Part shown: piece after piece, positions 33,574-41,930 of the stretch
How the letters are laid out: each line of letters opens with the position of its first letter
Position numbering within the stretch: the first letter of the stretch is position 1
Assembly (NCBI GenBank): GCA_034925865.1
Contig: JAYFRN010000020.1
Coordinates: 1 to 64,000, forward strand
Length of the DNA: 64,000 bases
Source: Oscillospiraceae bacterium
GTDB taxonomy: Bacteria; Bacillota; Clostridia; Oscillospirales; SIG627
Direction: 5' to 3'
Program-made: the position numbers and the translations under genes
Notes under the pieces: generated by a model
Databases searched by the model: none
What the model saw: only the letters and a program-made list of their open reading frames with translations
Told to the model about the DNA's origin: nothing

Positions 33574-34844
33574 ATCAGATTCACCTCCGTCGTATATTCT
33601 CCGATAACATATGCGCCGGTTTGATTCTTGAATTCGACTGAAACGGGTACCGAATATATACCGGGCTGGTTGAACTGTGACAAGTCTATCACTACTCTAA
33701 GGTCGGTAACAGAGGCAGTCGCGACCGAAACGCTGTCACCGCGTATCTTAACGTTTAGAGACGCCGATTTAAACGTATACATTTGGTTGCCCGGAGGCGA
33801 AATGACAGATACGTTTGATCCGGTGACCAGATTTACATTCATCGTGCGCAGAGAGCTGTTGATCAGAGACGCTTCTACATTTACGGTGTCTACATTGTCG
33901 TTTTTTTCTATTCCGACGGGAAGAACAAGAGAGAAAACATAGCTTTTTTGGTCATCGACAATCTGTTTTTCGTCTATTGTCGCGAGAACCACCTTTTCAA
34001 GGGCATCTATCGCCGCCGGATCACCTTTGACTCGAACAGTTGCAGGAGAAATTTCAAATTTAATGCCGTCAGGCCCCAACAGTCCGTGCTTTGTATTAAC
34101 GGTAATTGGAACAGTTTTTGATTTATATACAGAAAAAGTAGCAACGACGTCGGTAACATTAGTCTTTATATATGGACTCGAGACAGTCTCACCGTCTTTG
34201 TCTAGAAGGGCTATTTTACCGGAGGCGTCAACGCTTTTTGTCACGTTTCCGAGATCGACGGTAAGTCTCGCTTCTGTTATATCTTCTATTTCAGTGAATG
34301 GTCCTGTCACCGTTATGAAACTGTAATTCAACTTCGGTGATTCGATAGTTATATCCTTGTCCTTTGTATATGTCGGTATGACCTTTACCGGGACGGTTTT
34401 TGTAGAGGTTTTATCGACGAATACATTGATTGTAGATGGAAATATGTTTGTTACAGACATTCCGTTGGGCGCATTTATTACTATATCAAGTTCGTAATTT
34501 CCGGCTTTATCAATAGAAGACAGGTCGACATATGCGGAAAGCTCTGATGTCTTGAGCTTGTTGAGTTCGCTTTTTTTGCCGTATAACGTCATATCGCAGG
34601 TGAAGCCGTATCCGTTGAGCACGGAAAATCCGTAACTTTCAGTCAGTTGATTTTCGTTCTGTAAATCTATATTGATTCCCTTGAATTCTTTTTCAGATCC
34701 AGGACTATCAATGCTTATAACGTAAAACCATATGATAAACGCACCTAAAAGCGATAATAATCTGGGCCATATATTTTTATCCCTGAAGAATTCTCGGGGC
34801 GTTTTAATGGTTTTGATATCCATTTTTGCATTCATCCTTTCCAT
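33570..34844 (-). CDS. cdaR: CdaR, YbbR-domain regulator of CdaA
   Basis: CdaR is the membrane-anchored partner that modulates the diadenylate cyclase CdaA. After an N-terminal membrane helix (NIWPRLLSLLGAFIIWFYVI) the extracytoplasmic part consists of YbbR repeats. Each is marked by strands such as KTVPVKVIPTYTKDKD, KTVPITVNTKHG and a final RTMNVNLVTGSN. The length (424 aa) suits three to four repeats. Three ATGs lie close together at the start; MDIKTIK has GGAAAGG twelve bases upstream, so the exact start is open. It follows cdaA by 80 bases, and its stop codon overlaps the start of the FAD protein gene. Confidence 0.93.
   Translation of the reverse strand: MERMNAKMDIKTIKTPREFFRDKNIWPRLLSLLGAFIIWFYVISIDSPGSEKEFKGINIDLQNENQLTESYGFSVLNGYGFTCDMTLYGKKSELNKLKTSELSAYVDLSSIDKAGNYELDIVINAPNGMSVTNIFPSTINVFVDKTSTKTVPVKVIPTYTKDKDITIESPKLNYSFITVTGPFTEIEDITEARLTVDLGNVTKSVDASGKIALLDKDGETVSSPYIKTNVTDVVATFSVYKSKTVPITVNTKHGLLGPDGIKFEISPATVRVKGDPAAIDALEKVVLATIDEKQIVDDQKSYVFSLVLPVGIEKNDNVDTVNVEASLINSSLRTMNVNLVTGSNVSVISPPGNQMYTFKSASLNVKIRGDSVSVATASVTDLRVVIDLSQFNQPGIYSVPVSVEFKNQTGAYVIGEYTTEVNLI
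33571..33588 (-). promoter_or_regulatory. Shine-Dalgarno and ATAA stop/start overlap
   Basis: On the minus strand GGAGGTGA is followed ten bases after GGAGG by ATA, the first codon of the FAD protein frame. The last base of the cdaR codon ATA and the cdaR stop TAA make the overlap. It is what an ordinary ATGA coupling would look like after a single G-to-A change. No ATG, GTG or TTG in the frame fits this Shine-Dalgarno. Confidence 0.65.
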
Positions 34845-34924
34845 ATTCGGAAGCGCGGCGGCTTTTATGTCGGTATTCGGGCTTAACGAAAAGCGCGGGA
34901 ATAGCCGCGTAAATAATGATTGGC

Positions 34925-35779
34925 TTACTTTTTGCCGAAAAATCTTTTAATTGTGTCAATTGGTGTGTTGGCACGTTCTTCGGTTATCATAAGACTGTTC
35001 AAAGTATCCTTAAGGCTGTATCTGTCATAGCCTCTGACAAGCTTGCCATCGACAGCAGTGGAAATAAATCCGGTTTCCTCGCTGACTATGACGACCACCG
35101 CGTCGCTTGTCTCGCTTATACCAATGCCGGCACGATGCCGCGTTCCAAGATCCTTGACTATATCGGCATTCTGTGAAAGCGGAAGAAAACAGCCGCATGC
35201 GTGTACGCGCGAATCGCGTATTATCATGGCTCCGTCATGAAGCGGCGCCTTGTTGAAGAAAATATTTTTTATCAGGAAGCTGGAAACATCGGCATTGACT
35301 ATTACACCGGTCTTGATTTCATCGCCCAGCTTTGTCCCGCGTTCCAGCACAATCAGCGCACCTGTTTTTGATTTTGACAGGTCGCTTGCGGCCAGGCATA
35401 TTTCTTCAATAGCTTTCTGCTTTTCTCCGATATCTTTGGCTTCGCCTATTCGATTCAGGTTTTTTATGGAATTTCCACCCATTTTTTCAAGCATGCTTCG
35501 CAGCTCTGGCTGAAATATAATGATAACTGCGATCATTCCCACCTGCATTATATTCTGCAATATGAAATTCAACGCGTTCATGCCGAGCAGGTCGCTGCCA
35601 AGCAGAGCGAGCAAGAGAAACAATATGCCGATGGCGAGCTTTCCGGCGCGGCGTTCTCTTATGAAAATAAAAACATAATAAAGCAGCACCGACACTATTA
35701 TAATGTCGATGATATCCGAGATCCTCATAGAGGATATTAAATTCCAAAAATATTCGGCTGCATCCTGTAAATTGCTCAT
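34925..35779 (-). CDS. cdaA: diadenylate cyclase CdaA
   Basis: CdaA makes the second messenger c-di-AMP from two ATP and governs potassium, osmotic and cell-wall homeostasis. Three membrane helices lie in the first ~95 residues. The DAC domain has D182-G-A (APLHDGAMIIRDSRVHA) and R214-H-R (LGTRHRAGIGISE), the two catalytic motifs. The length of 284 aa is typical. It heads the operon cdaA-cdaR-FAD protein-pgcA-mrnC on the minus strand. Confidence 0.96.
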   Translation of the reverse strand: MSNLQDAAEYFWNLISSMRISDIIDIIIVSVLLYYVFIFIRERRAGKLAIGILFLLLALLGSDLLGMNALNFILQNIMQVGMIAVIIIFQPELRSMLEKMGGNSIKNLNRIGEAKDIGEKQKAIEEICLAASDLSKSKTGALIVLERGTKLGDEIKTGVIVNADVSSFLIKNIFFNKAPLHDGAMIIRDSRVHACGCFLPLSQNADIVKDLGTRHRAGIGISETSDAVVVIVSEETGFISTAVDGKLVRGYDRYSLKDTLNSLMITEERANTPIDTIKRFFGKK

Positions 35780-36016
35780 TTTACGGCTGTCCTTTTCAGG
35801 GTCAATTATTATTATATAATATTATCATAATTTCATAACAATTTAAAGTGATTTTGTGAAAAACAGGATAGAAAATTTATTAATTTTGTGTGAATGCCGG
35901 TCTGCAAGAGAGAAAGAAAATATTTTACCGGTATGAAAATACCTAAACGCAGAGACTGGTGATTTTGAACTAAAAGCGCTATTATTGTTCGTAAATGCAA
36001 TATATTTAAACCTATA

Positions 36017-36045
36017 TTGACAAATAAGTAAATCTGCCTTATAAT
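36017..36045 (+). promoter_or_regulatory. sigma-A promoter of the SDR/aldo-keto reductase pair
   Basis: TTGACA, 17 bases, TATAAT: a perfect consensus. It lies 68 bases upstream of the SDR start codon and points toward it. Confidence 0.85.
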
Positions 36046-36112
36046 CCAATTTAATAAATATGTCCGTTAATCTCATAAATTAACACAAAAAATGAAGCAT
36101 GGAGGATAAATT

Positions 36113-36889
36113 ATGTCCGTTCTTGATATGTTTTCACTGAAAGGGAAGACTGCTGTGGTAACAGGAGGCAGCGGACTTTACGGCAGGCAGATCGTGCTTT
36201 CGCTCGCTCAGGCAGGAGCAAAGGTATACAATGCCTCGCGTAATATAACGAAAAACGAAGAATATGCCGCTTCGCTTCGTGAAAAAGGGCAAGACGTGCT
36301 TTCGGCGTCATTGGATCAAAGCAGCGAAGACAGCGCGAAACAGCTTCTTGACCGTATAGAAAAAGAATCCGGTACTCCGTCTGTGCTGGTGAACAATGCC
36401 GTTGCGCGTGCTATGAAATCGTGGAACTCACCCGTTTCTGCTTTTACTGAAAGCATGAGGATAAATGCCGACGGATTGTTTATAATGACACGCACTTTCG
36501 GCGAGGCGATGAAGAAAGACGGAGGCAGTATAATTAACATCGCATCATACATGGGACTGCTCGGACCTGATGACAGCATGTACCGCGGCACGGATGTCAC
36601 GGGAGATGTTCCGGATTATTTCTTTCACAAAGGCGGGATGGTCAATTTCACCCGTTTTACCGCCTCTGTCCTCGGTCCGTACGGTATCAGGTGCAACGTA
36701 GTATGCCCGGGCGGTTATTATAACGGTCAGGATCCGCGCTTCACGGAAAAGTACTGTGACCGCACGTTTTTAAAGCGTATGGCAAATGATACAGACCTTA
36801 TGGGTATTATGGTTTTTCTGGCTTCCGACGCGTCTTTGTATATAACCGGAGCGGTCATACCCGCGGACGGCGGATACAGCGCGAAGTGA
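36113..36889 (+). CDS. short-chain dehydrogenase/reductase
   Basis: A classical SDR of 258 aa. It has the cofactor loop TGGSGLYG (17-24), VNNAVA (93-98), the catalytic Ser in NIASYMG (S145) and Y169-x-x-x-K173. The C-terminal GAVIPADGGYSAK is usual for the family. It may act on a sugar or sugar acid, as gluconate-dehydrogenase-like SDRs do, but the substrate cannot be read from the sequence. An aldo-keto reductase gene follows after 21 bases, and both are driven by one consensus promoter. Confidence 0.92.
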   Translation: MSVLDMFSLKGKTAVVTGGSGLYGRQIVLSLAQAGAKVYNASRNITKNEEYAASLREKGQDVLSASLDQSSEDSAKQLLDRIEKESGTPSVLVNNAVARAMKSWNSPVSAFTESMRINADGLFIMTRTFGEAMKKDGGSIINIASYMGLLGPDDSMYRGTDVTGDVPDYFFHKGGMVNFTRFTASVLGPYGIRCNVVCPGGYYNGQDPRFTEKYCDRTFLKRMANDTDLMGIMVFLASDASLYITGAVIPADGGYSAK

Positions 36890-36910
36890 TCAGCAAGGAG
36901 ATGGAAAAAT

Positions 36911-37858
36911 ATGATATTTCGTGATTTCCACGGCATGCCCGTGTCCGTTATGACTTTGGGGACGGTTCAACTCGGGCTTGACTATGGAATAAATAATCCC
37001 GCCGGTCGGCCGGATGCGGTCTCCGCTTCAAACATTCTTTCCGAGGCGCTTTCGGGCGGAGTGAATTCGCTTGATACCTCCGGTGATTACGGCACAAGCG
37101 AGGATATCATCGGAAAATTCCTGTCTTCACAAGCTACGGCTGCTTTTCCTCTTGTGACGACTAAATATGAAATCAATCCTGACGGCGATATTTCCGTTTA
37201 CGGTGTGGAAAAGCAGCTGAATGATCAGCTTGAACGCTCTCTTTCACGCCTTGGGATGTCTTCTCTGCCGATGTTTTTATCTCATAACGATTCGGATGTG
37301 CTCATGTTTCGTGAAAAGCTGCGTCCGGCGATAAAAAGCCTGCTGAACACCGGATTGATACGCCATGCGGGAGCTTCGGTCGAGAGTATCGAGGCGGCGG
37401 AATCTCTTCTTGGAGACGAGTTGTTCGAATCCGTTCAGCTGCCTATTAACATGATGTCGTCGCGTGCCATAACGTCCGGTATATCAAAAAGGCTTTCTGA
37501 GGACAGAAAGGCCGTGTTCGTTCGAAGCGTTTATCTGCAGGGGCTGTTTTTCCGCGATCCGGAAACGCTTCCCGTGGGAATACTTGCCGGAGCGTGTCCT
37601 TACTTACAGGCGCTCAGGAATTTTTCTGAAAAGCATGGAATTTCCATAGCCCAGACGGCTTTTTCATATATAAGAGATATGGAAGGAGTGACGTCGCTTT
37701 TGCTCGGCGCAGAAAATCCGGCGCAGGTCAGGCAGAATATCGCGGTCTCAACCGGAACGGTGCTGACCGAATCGCAGCGGGCGGAAATAACAGAGATGTT
37801 TTCCTCCGTGCCGGCGATAATTGCGTCTCCGTGGCTTTGGTTCAGAAAAAAACAATAA
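36911..37858 (+). CDS. aldo-keto reductase family protein
   Basis: A 315-aa (beta/alpha)8 oxidoreductase. The catalytic tetrad is recognisable: Asp and Tyr in NSLDTSGDYG, Lys in LVTTKYEI, and His in PMFLSHNDSD. The C-terminal cofactor region reads VTSLLLGAENPAQVRQNIAV. Together with the SDR directly upstream it forms a two-gene operon ended by a hairpin, so the two probably work on the same sugar or polyol. NAD(P)H use is assumed from the family. Confidence 0.9.
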   Translation: MIFRDFHGMPVSVMTLGTVQLGLDYGINNPAGRPDAVSASNILSEALSGGVNSLDTSGDYGTSEDIIGKFLSSQATAAFPLVTTKYEINPDGDISVYGVEKQLNDQLERSLSRLGMSSLPMFLSHNDSDVLMFREKLRPAIKSLLNTGLIRHAGASVESIEAAESLLGDELFESVQLPINMMSSRAITSGISKRLSEDRKAVFVRSVYLQGLFFRDPETLPVGILAGACPYLQALRNFSEKHGISIAQTAFSYIRDMEGVTSLLLGAENPAQVRQNIAVSTGTVLTESQRAEITEMFSSVPAIIASPWLWFRKKQ

Positions 37859-37862
37859 AATA

Positions 37863-37899
37863 CGCCGGAACAGGCATTCAGCATTTACCTGTCCCGGCG
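37863..37899 (+). terminator. terminator after the SDR/aldo-keto reductase operon
   Basis: CGCCGG-A-ACAGG pairs with CCTGT-C-CCGGCG, an 11-bp stem with one mismatch and a ~13-base loop, five bases after the stop codon. Confidence 0.75.
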
Positions 37900-37973
37900 A
37901 TTTATGTCTATTTTTATATCGAAATTATGCGGATATAAACCTTTTTAATAATTTATACGAAGGACTATAGACT

Positions 37974-38795
37974 TTATTTGAGTACTCTGCCGGCGCATTC
38001 AAGCCTGATTTTATGGTATTCGCTGTAATTGTCGGCGCCCGGCGTCAGGCTGTTGATGCAGACACCTCCGCCGGCTGATGAGGCATGAATGAACTGTCCG
38101 TTGCCGAGACACATACCGACATGCCCGGGAAAATACAGAAGATCGGCGGGTTTTACGATGTCGTATGGAATCTTTAAAGTATATTTTGTATCGACATTGG
38201 CGTCGCGCCATATAGTTATGCCGTTCAAATAATATGCCATAAAACAAAGTCCGGAGCAGTCGATGCCGGAGGTGCTTTTTCCGCCCCATCTGTAAGGTGT
38301 TCCGAGATATTCCTTTGCGGATGCGATTACGGCGTTGCGGATTTCAGAGGTACTGTCCGGAAAGTCGGAATATCCGTTTTTATAGTTGATTGGCATATCC
38401 GTGCTAAGATAGATCTTTTTCGCATATCCTTCTCTGTTGTTGGGAAGGAGAACACGATAATATTCTTCCGTTTCGCCGAAAAGCCCTACGCGGGCTCCCT
38501 TAGGCAAGGTGATATAAGCCGGATATCTATGATCCGGAATCGGAAGGACATCGCAGAAGCGGCCTCGAACAACGAGCTTTGGCAAAGCGGAATATTTTGC
38601 GTTTTCTTCACAAAAGGCGCATTTAAAAATGAATCCTTCGTATCCGTATTCTGTTTTAATATGAGCTACTGTGGCGTTGGTGTCCGAAATGACGTCTATT
38701 CGGTATCCCATGAGGATTTCGTCCGCAATGCGGCATGGTGCCCGGCCGTCCGGTGCCGTTTCATAAATTATCGCTGAGGCTTGTCTGATGATCAT
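37974..38795 (-). CDS. NlpC/P60 cell-wall peptidase with SH3-like domains
   Basis: The first ~150 residues form two bacterial SH3-like segments (TAPDGRAPCRIADEILMG, LPKGARVGLFGETEEYYRV). The last ~120 are an NlpC/P60 domain: YLGTPYRWGGKSTSGIDCSG with Cys180 and GHVGMCLGNGQFIHAS with the catalytic His. The arrangement is that of gamma-D-glutamyl-diamino-acid endopeptidases that cut peptidoglycan stem peptides. No signal peptide is visible, so it may act in the cytoplasm on recycled muropeptides. The start used has AAAGGA ten bases upstream; an ATG eleven codons earlier overlaps the stop of the preceding gene as ATGA. Confidence 0.9.
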   Translation of the reverse strand: MIIRQASAIIYETAPDGRAPCRIADEILMGYRIDVISDTNATVAHIKTEYGYEGFIFKCAFCEENAKYSALPKLVVRGRFCDVLPIPDHRYPAYITLPKGARVGLFGETEEYYRVLLPNNREGYAKKIYLSTDMPINYKNGYSDFPDSTSEIRNAVIASAKEYLGTPYRWGGKSTSGIDCSGLCFMAYYLNGITIWRDANVDTKYTLKIPYDIVKPADLLYFPGHVGMCLGNGQFIHASSAGGGVCINSLTPGADNYSEYHKIRLECAGRVLK

Positions 38796-38824
38796 GTTGT
38801 TAAGGGTTCCTTTATTTGTCTGTC

Positions 38825-40360
38825 TCATGTTTTTTTGGGGGGCTTTTTGAATTTCAGAATTAAAAGCGCTTCAAGAACGGCGGTTACTCCGGCTATGGCG
38901 ATTATAATCACCGCGGTTTTTGAGATCGGAGCGGTATTGTTGTTAATTTTGGTGTCGGTACCGGCCGTGCTTGGCACATTGTCGCTGTTTCCGGTTTCTG
39001 GCGATCCGGTCTCTTCCGGTTCATCCGGCTCGGCTTGTTGTTTTATAGGAGCGGGACCTCCAAGGTGGACAAGCGCGTATCCGTCGGCACCCGCAACTGC
39101 TCCGAAGGTCATGGTTTTACTGTCGGTCCCGGTTATAACGGAGTCGCATTTAACTGTTTTGCCATCCGCAAAAGCATATACCGCATATCCCGGAGAGGCC
39201 AGGTATCCGTCTGGAATTCTGAGAGCGTAAGATGAAAAAGGGAAATCGATTTTGTTTTTCGAGGTGTCAAGAGCAGTATATTTGTAGTATGCGACCGTTT
39301 CGGCTTCTTCGGCGGAAAAGCCGGCGGGCAGATCGGCACTCATGTATTTTAAAACGCCGTTGAAGGAATAGGGTAAAAGCTCGTCGGAAATGCCGTCCTT
39401 GAAATAATAATCAAGCAAAAAAACGTTGTCCGCATCGGAGGATAATGCCGGCATTTTCTGAGAGTCTCCGGCGTAAAAGATATTTGTTTTTCCTTTTATA
39501 ACGGCGCCGGAATACGGTGTGACAGTTGAAATATACCCGCCGCTTATTATGATATTTGTGTCACCCGAGAAATTTGTTGACTGGCCGCCCAGATAAACCG
39601 TATTGATCTGCGCCTCTCCGGAAATATCTACGGAAAGATTGTTTGTCACGGTCCCGAGCCCCAGCCATAAATAATTTACTACGGCATTTCCGCCTAAGAA
39701 AACACATGTCGGCTTGTCAACAGTAGGAGTGAATATATGGTTGAAAGAGCCGCCTGAAAATTTGAATGTTCCGCTTCCGTAAATATAAACGTCGTTTGAT
39801 GTCGAAGTAGCAGCGGTGTCTGTAAAGCAAAGAAAAGAGCTTGAGTTATATATAAGTCTGCCATTCGAATAGGTTATGTTGATGTCTGAAAATGTGAACG
39901 GACAGGAAAACTCAATATTTCCCTGATAACTGCCGTGATCCTGTCCTTCTCCGTATGAATTGGCGAAAATGAGCGCAGAATCGCCGTTGAGCCCGCATAA
40001 AGTGATCATATTTGTACACTTTGAAGTAAGAGCCACCGAATACCTTTTTGAATCAACGGTATTCGTGATCTTGCCGTCTTCGCTGTCCATCAAAGTGAGA
40101 CTGTCCGTAATCACTATGTAGCCGCCGGAATTATCTGCCGTACGAACTTCATCGGAAAGCGCCTTGAACGCGCACGGAAGCGTTTTGAACGGATCATCTT
40201 TCGTGCCTTTGCCGGAGTCGTTTCCGGAATCGGAAATATAGACGATGCCGCCCTTACCGGCGTCATAGCTGCGATCCTCGGCGGAGGCGGTAATAATAAA
40301 CGAGCCGAGCATATTAACTGCGACAAAGACGGCCAATAAAATAGTAAAAGATTTTTTCAT
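38825..40360 (-). CDS. secreted, membrane-anchored beta-helix-like protein
   Basis: A 511-aa protein with a Sec signal peptide (MKKSFTILLAVFVAVNMLG, then SFIITASAED) and a C-terminal membrane helix (TAVIIIAIAGVTAVLEALLIL) followed by KFKKPPKK. The mature part opens with GGIVYISDSGNDSGKGTKDD and PFKT, as in right-handed parallel beta-helix proteins of the pectate-lyase-like fold. Repeated short strands rich in Gly, Asn and Ser follow, then a Pro/Glu linker. It is probably held on the outer membrane face and may bind or degrade polysaccharide. No catalytic residues were identified. It is coupled to the NlpC/P60 gene. Confidence 0.75.
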   Translation of the reverse strand: MKKSFTILLAVFVAVNMLGSFIITASAEDRSYDAGKGGIVYISDSGNDSGKGTKDDPFKTLPCAFKALSDEVRTADNSGGYIVITDSLTLMDSEDGKITNTVDSKRYSVALTSKCTNMITLCGLNGDSALIFANSYGEGQDHGSYQGNIEFSCPFTFSDINITYSNGRLIYNSSSFLCFTDTAATSTSNDVYIYGSGTFKFSGGSFNHIFTPTVDKPTCVFLGGNAVVNYLWLGLGTVTNNLSVDISGEAQINTVYLGGQSTNFSGDTNIIISGGYISTVTPYSGAVIKGKTNIFYAGDSQKMPALSSDADNVFLLDYYFKDGISDELLPYSFNGVLKYMSADLPAGFSAEEAETVAYYKYTALDTSKNKIDFPFSSYALRIPDGYLASPGYAVYAFADGKTVKCDSVITGTDSKTMTFGAVAGADGYALVHLGGPAPIKQQAEPDEPEETGSPETGNSDNVPSTAGTDTKINNNTAPISKTAVIIIAIAGVTAVLEALLILKFKKPPKKT

Positions 40361-40429
40361 GCCTGTTTTGTCCGTTCTCCTTAATTAATAATTATTAAAG
40401 CGTCAATTAAATAATATTGTTTCATAAGA

Positions 40430-40460
40430 GAGAAAAGCTCATATACCGGAGTCTTTTCTC
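40430..40460 (-). other. leader hairpin upstream of the beta-helix gene
   Basis: GAGAAAAG and CTTTTCTC form a perfect 8-bp stem about 70 bases upstream of the start codon. A similar purine-rich hairpin (AGAGAGAAAAG with a TATA-containing loop) occurs upstream of the heparinase-like gene near 56.5 kb, in the same orientation. It could be a leader structure or an attenuator. Confidence 0.4.
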
Positions 40461-40550
40461 ATTCTAAGCGGTAATTATTTTATTGCCGGGTTAATAAACA
40501 CATATCCACATTTAGTTTATCAGTTTTATATAAAAAAGTCAATGCTTTTC

Positions 40551-40579
40551 TTGACAAATACCTTACTATGATATATCAT
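40551..40579 (+). promoter_or_regulatory. sigma-A promoter of the YnbB-like gene
   Basis: TTGACA, 17 bases, TATCAT. It lies 60 bases upstream of the start codon of the PLP-enzyme gene. Confidence 0.7.
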
Positions 40580-40638
40580 TTACCGTGTTTATAATAATAT
40601 ACGGTTGAATACCGGCGAGCAAAAAAGAAGGATTTAAA

Positions 40639-41916
40639 ATGAAATCAGAGACCGTTTTATCTGCGGAGCATTTAATAGAAGTGGCGGAGAGTTCGCTTAC
40701 ATCCGATTTTGAAAGGGAAAGCAAGACAGCGTTTTTGTGTCAGAAACGCGTTATGAAAGCGTTTTCCGACAGACGCGTCAGCGCGGAATGCTTTAATGCT
40801 ACAAGCGGGTACGGATACAACGACAAGGGCAGAGAGGTATGCGACGCGGTGTTTGCGGATGCGCTGGAGGCGGAATCGGCGTTTGTACGGCATTCAATAG
40901 TATCCGGTACGCATGCGCTCACAATTGCTCTTTTCGGGCTGCTCCGTCCGGGAGAAACGCTTTTGGCGGTGACCGGCAAACCGTATGATACGCTTGACGA
41001 AGTCATCGGGCTGCGCGGAAACGGAATGGGGTCGCTTAAGGATTTCGGAGTAAAATACAGAGAAATAACAACCGGTGCCGACGGGTCGATAGATATAGAC
41101 AGTCTTGTCGGGATTTTAAAAAGCGATAAGACCGTCAAAGCTGTATATATGCAGCTCAGCCGCGGATACGGCACCCGCCCGACGCTTTCTTCGTCGTCGG
41201 TTAAAGCAGTAGCCGATGCGGTAAAATCGCGGTCGGATGCTTTCATAATAGTCGATAACTGCTACGGGGAATTCTGCGAGGACCACGAGCCTTGTTATTA
41301 CGGCGCGGATGTTTCCGTAGGGTCGTTGATTAAAAATCCCGGCGGCGGCATCGCCGAATCCGGAGGATATATTGCCGGAACGAAAAAGGCGGTCGAGCTG
41401 TGTTCATACCGCCTTACTTCACCCGGCATAGGACTTGAATGCGGAGCCACTTTAGGGCAGACAAAAAGTATAATAAAGGGATTGTTTTACGCGCCGCACA
41501 CTGTGCTTCAGGCGAAAAAATGCGCCATGCTGGCGGCAGCTGTTTTTTCGGATATGGGATACGAGGTTGATCCGCTTCCGCACGCGCCGCGGTATGATAT
41601 AATAGAGGCCATACGCTTTAAAGAGAGGGAACCGCTCATCGCGTTCTGCGAAGGAATACAGGCCGGATCTCCCGTCGACTCGTTTGTGACGCCGGTTCCC
41701 TGGGCTATGCCCGGATATGCGGACGAGGTCATCATGGCGGCCGGCGCGTTTACTCAGGGCTCGTCGATCGAGTTGTCCGCCGACGCTCCGCTCAGAGAGC
41801 CGTATATAGCATATCTTCAGGGCGGTCTTACCTACGAAAGCGCAAAAATAGGTATTCTGCATGCCGTAAACAAGCTGCTCGAAGCCGGACACGCAGTTAT
41901 TAAATATAAAATTTAA
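40639..41916 (+). CDS. methionine gamma-lyase-related PLP enzyme (YnbB / 'aluminium resistance' family)
   Basis: A 425-aa protein of Met_gamma_lyase family PF06838, fold type I. It has the cofactor-binding SGYGYNDKGREVCDAVFA, HSIVSGTHALTIALFGLLRP and GSLIKNPGGGIAESGGYIAG, where K232 should hold PLP. Relatives are often called aluminium resistance protein without firm evidence. The gene is usually near glnR or miaA in Firmicutes; here it is followed after 14 bases by a large beta-propeller protein. AAGGA lies nine to ten bases before the ATG. Confidence 0.92.
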   Translation: MKSETVLSAEHLIEVAESSLTSDFERESKTAFLCQKRVMKAFSDRRVSAECFNATSGYGYNDKGREVCDAVFADALEAESAFVRHSIVSGTHALTIALFGLLRPGETLLAVTGKPYDTLDEVIGLRGNGMGSLKDFGVKYREITTGADGSIDIDSLVGILKSDKTVKAVYMQLSRGYGTRPTLSSSSVKAVADAVKSRSDAFIIVDNCYGEFCEDHEPCYYGADVSVGSLIKNPGGGIAESGGYIAGTKKAVELCSYRLTSPGIGLECGATLGQTKSIIKGLFYAPHTVLQAKKCAMLAAAVFSDMGYEVDPLPHAPRYDIIEAIRFKEREPLIAFCEGIQAGSPVDSFVTPVPWAMPGYADEVIMAAGAFTQGSSIELSADAPLREPYIAYLQGGLTYESAKIGILHAVNKLLEAGHAVIKYKI

Positions 41917-41930
41917 CAAGGAGCGGGTAA

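Noticed and set aside
35780-36112. c-di-AMP or other riboswitch upstream of cdaA
   Set aside because: The intergenic region has no recognisable riboswitch core; it holds only the promoter for the SDR gene on the other strand.
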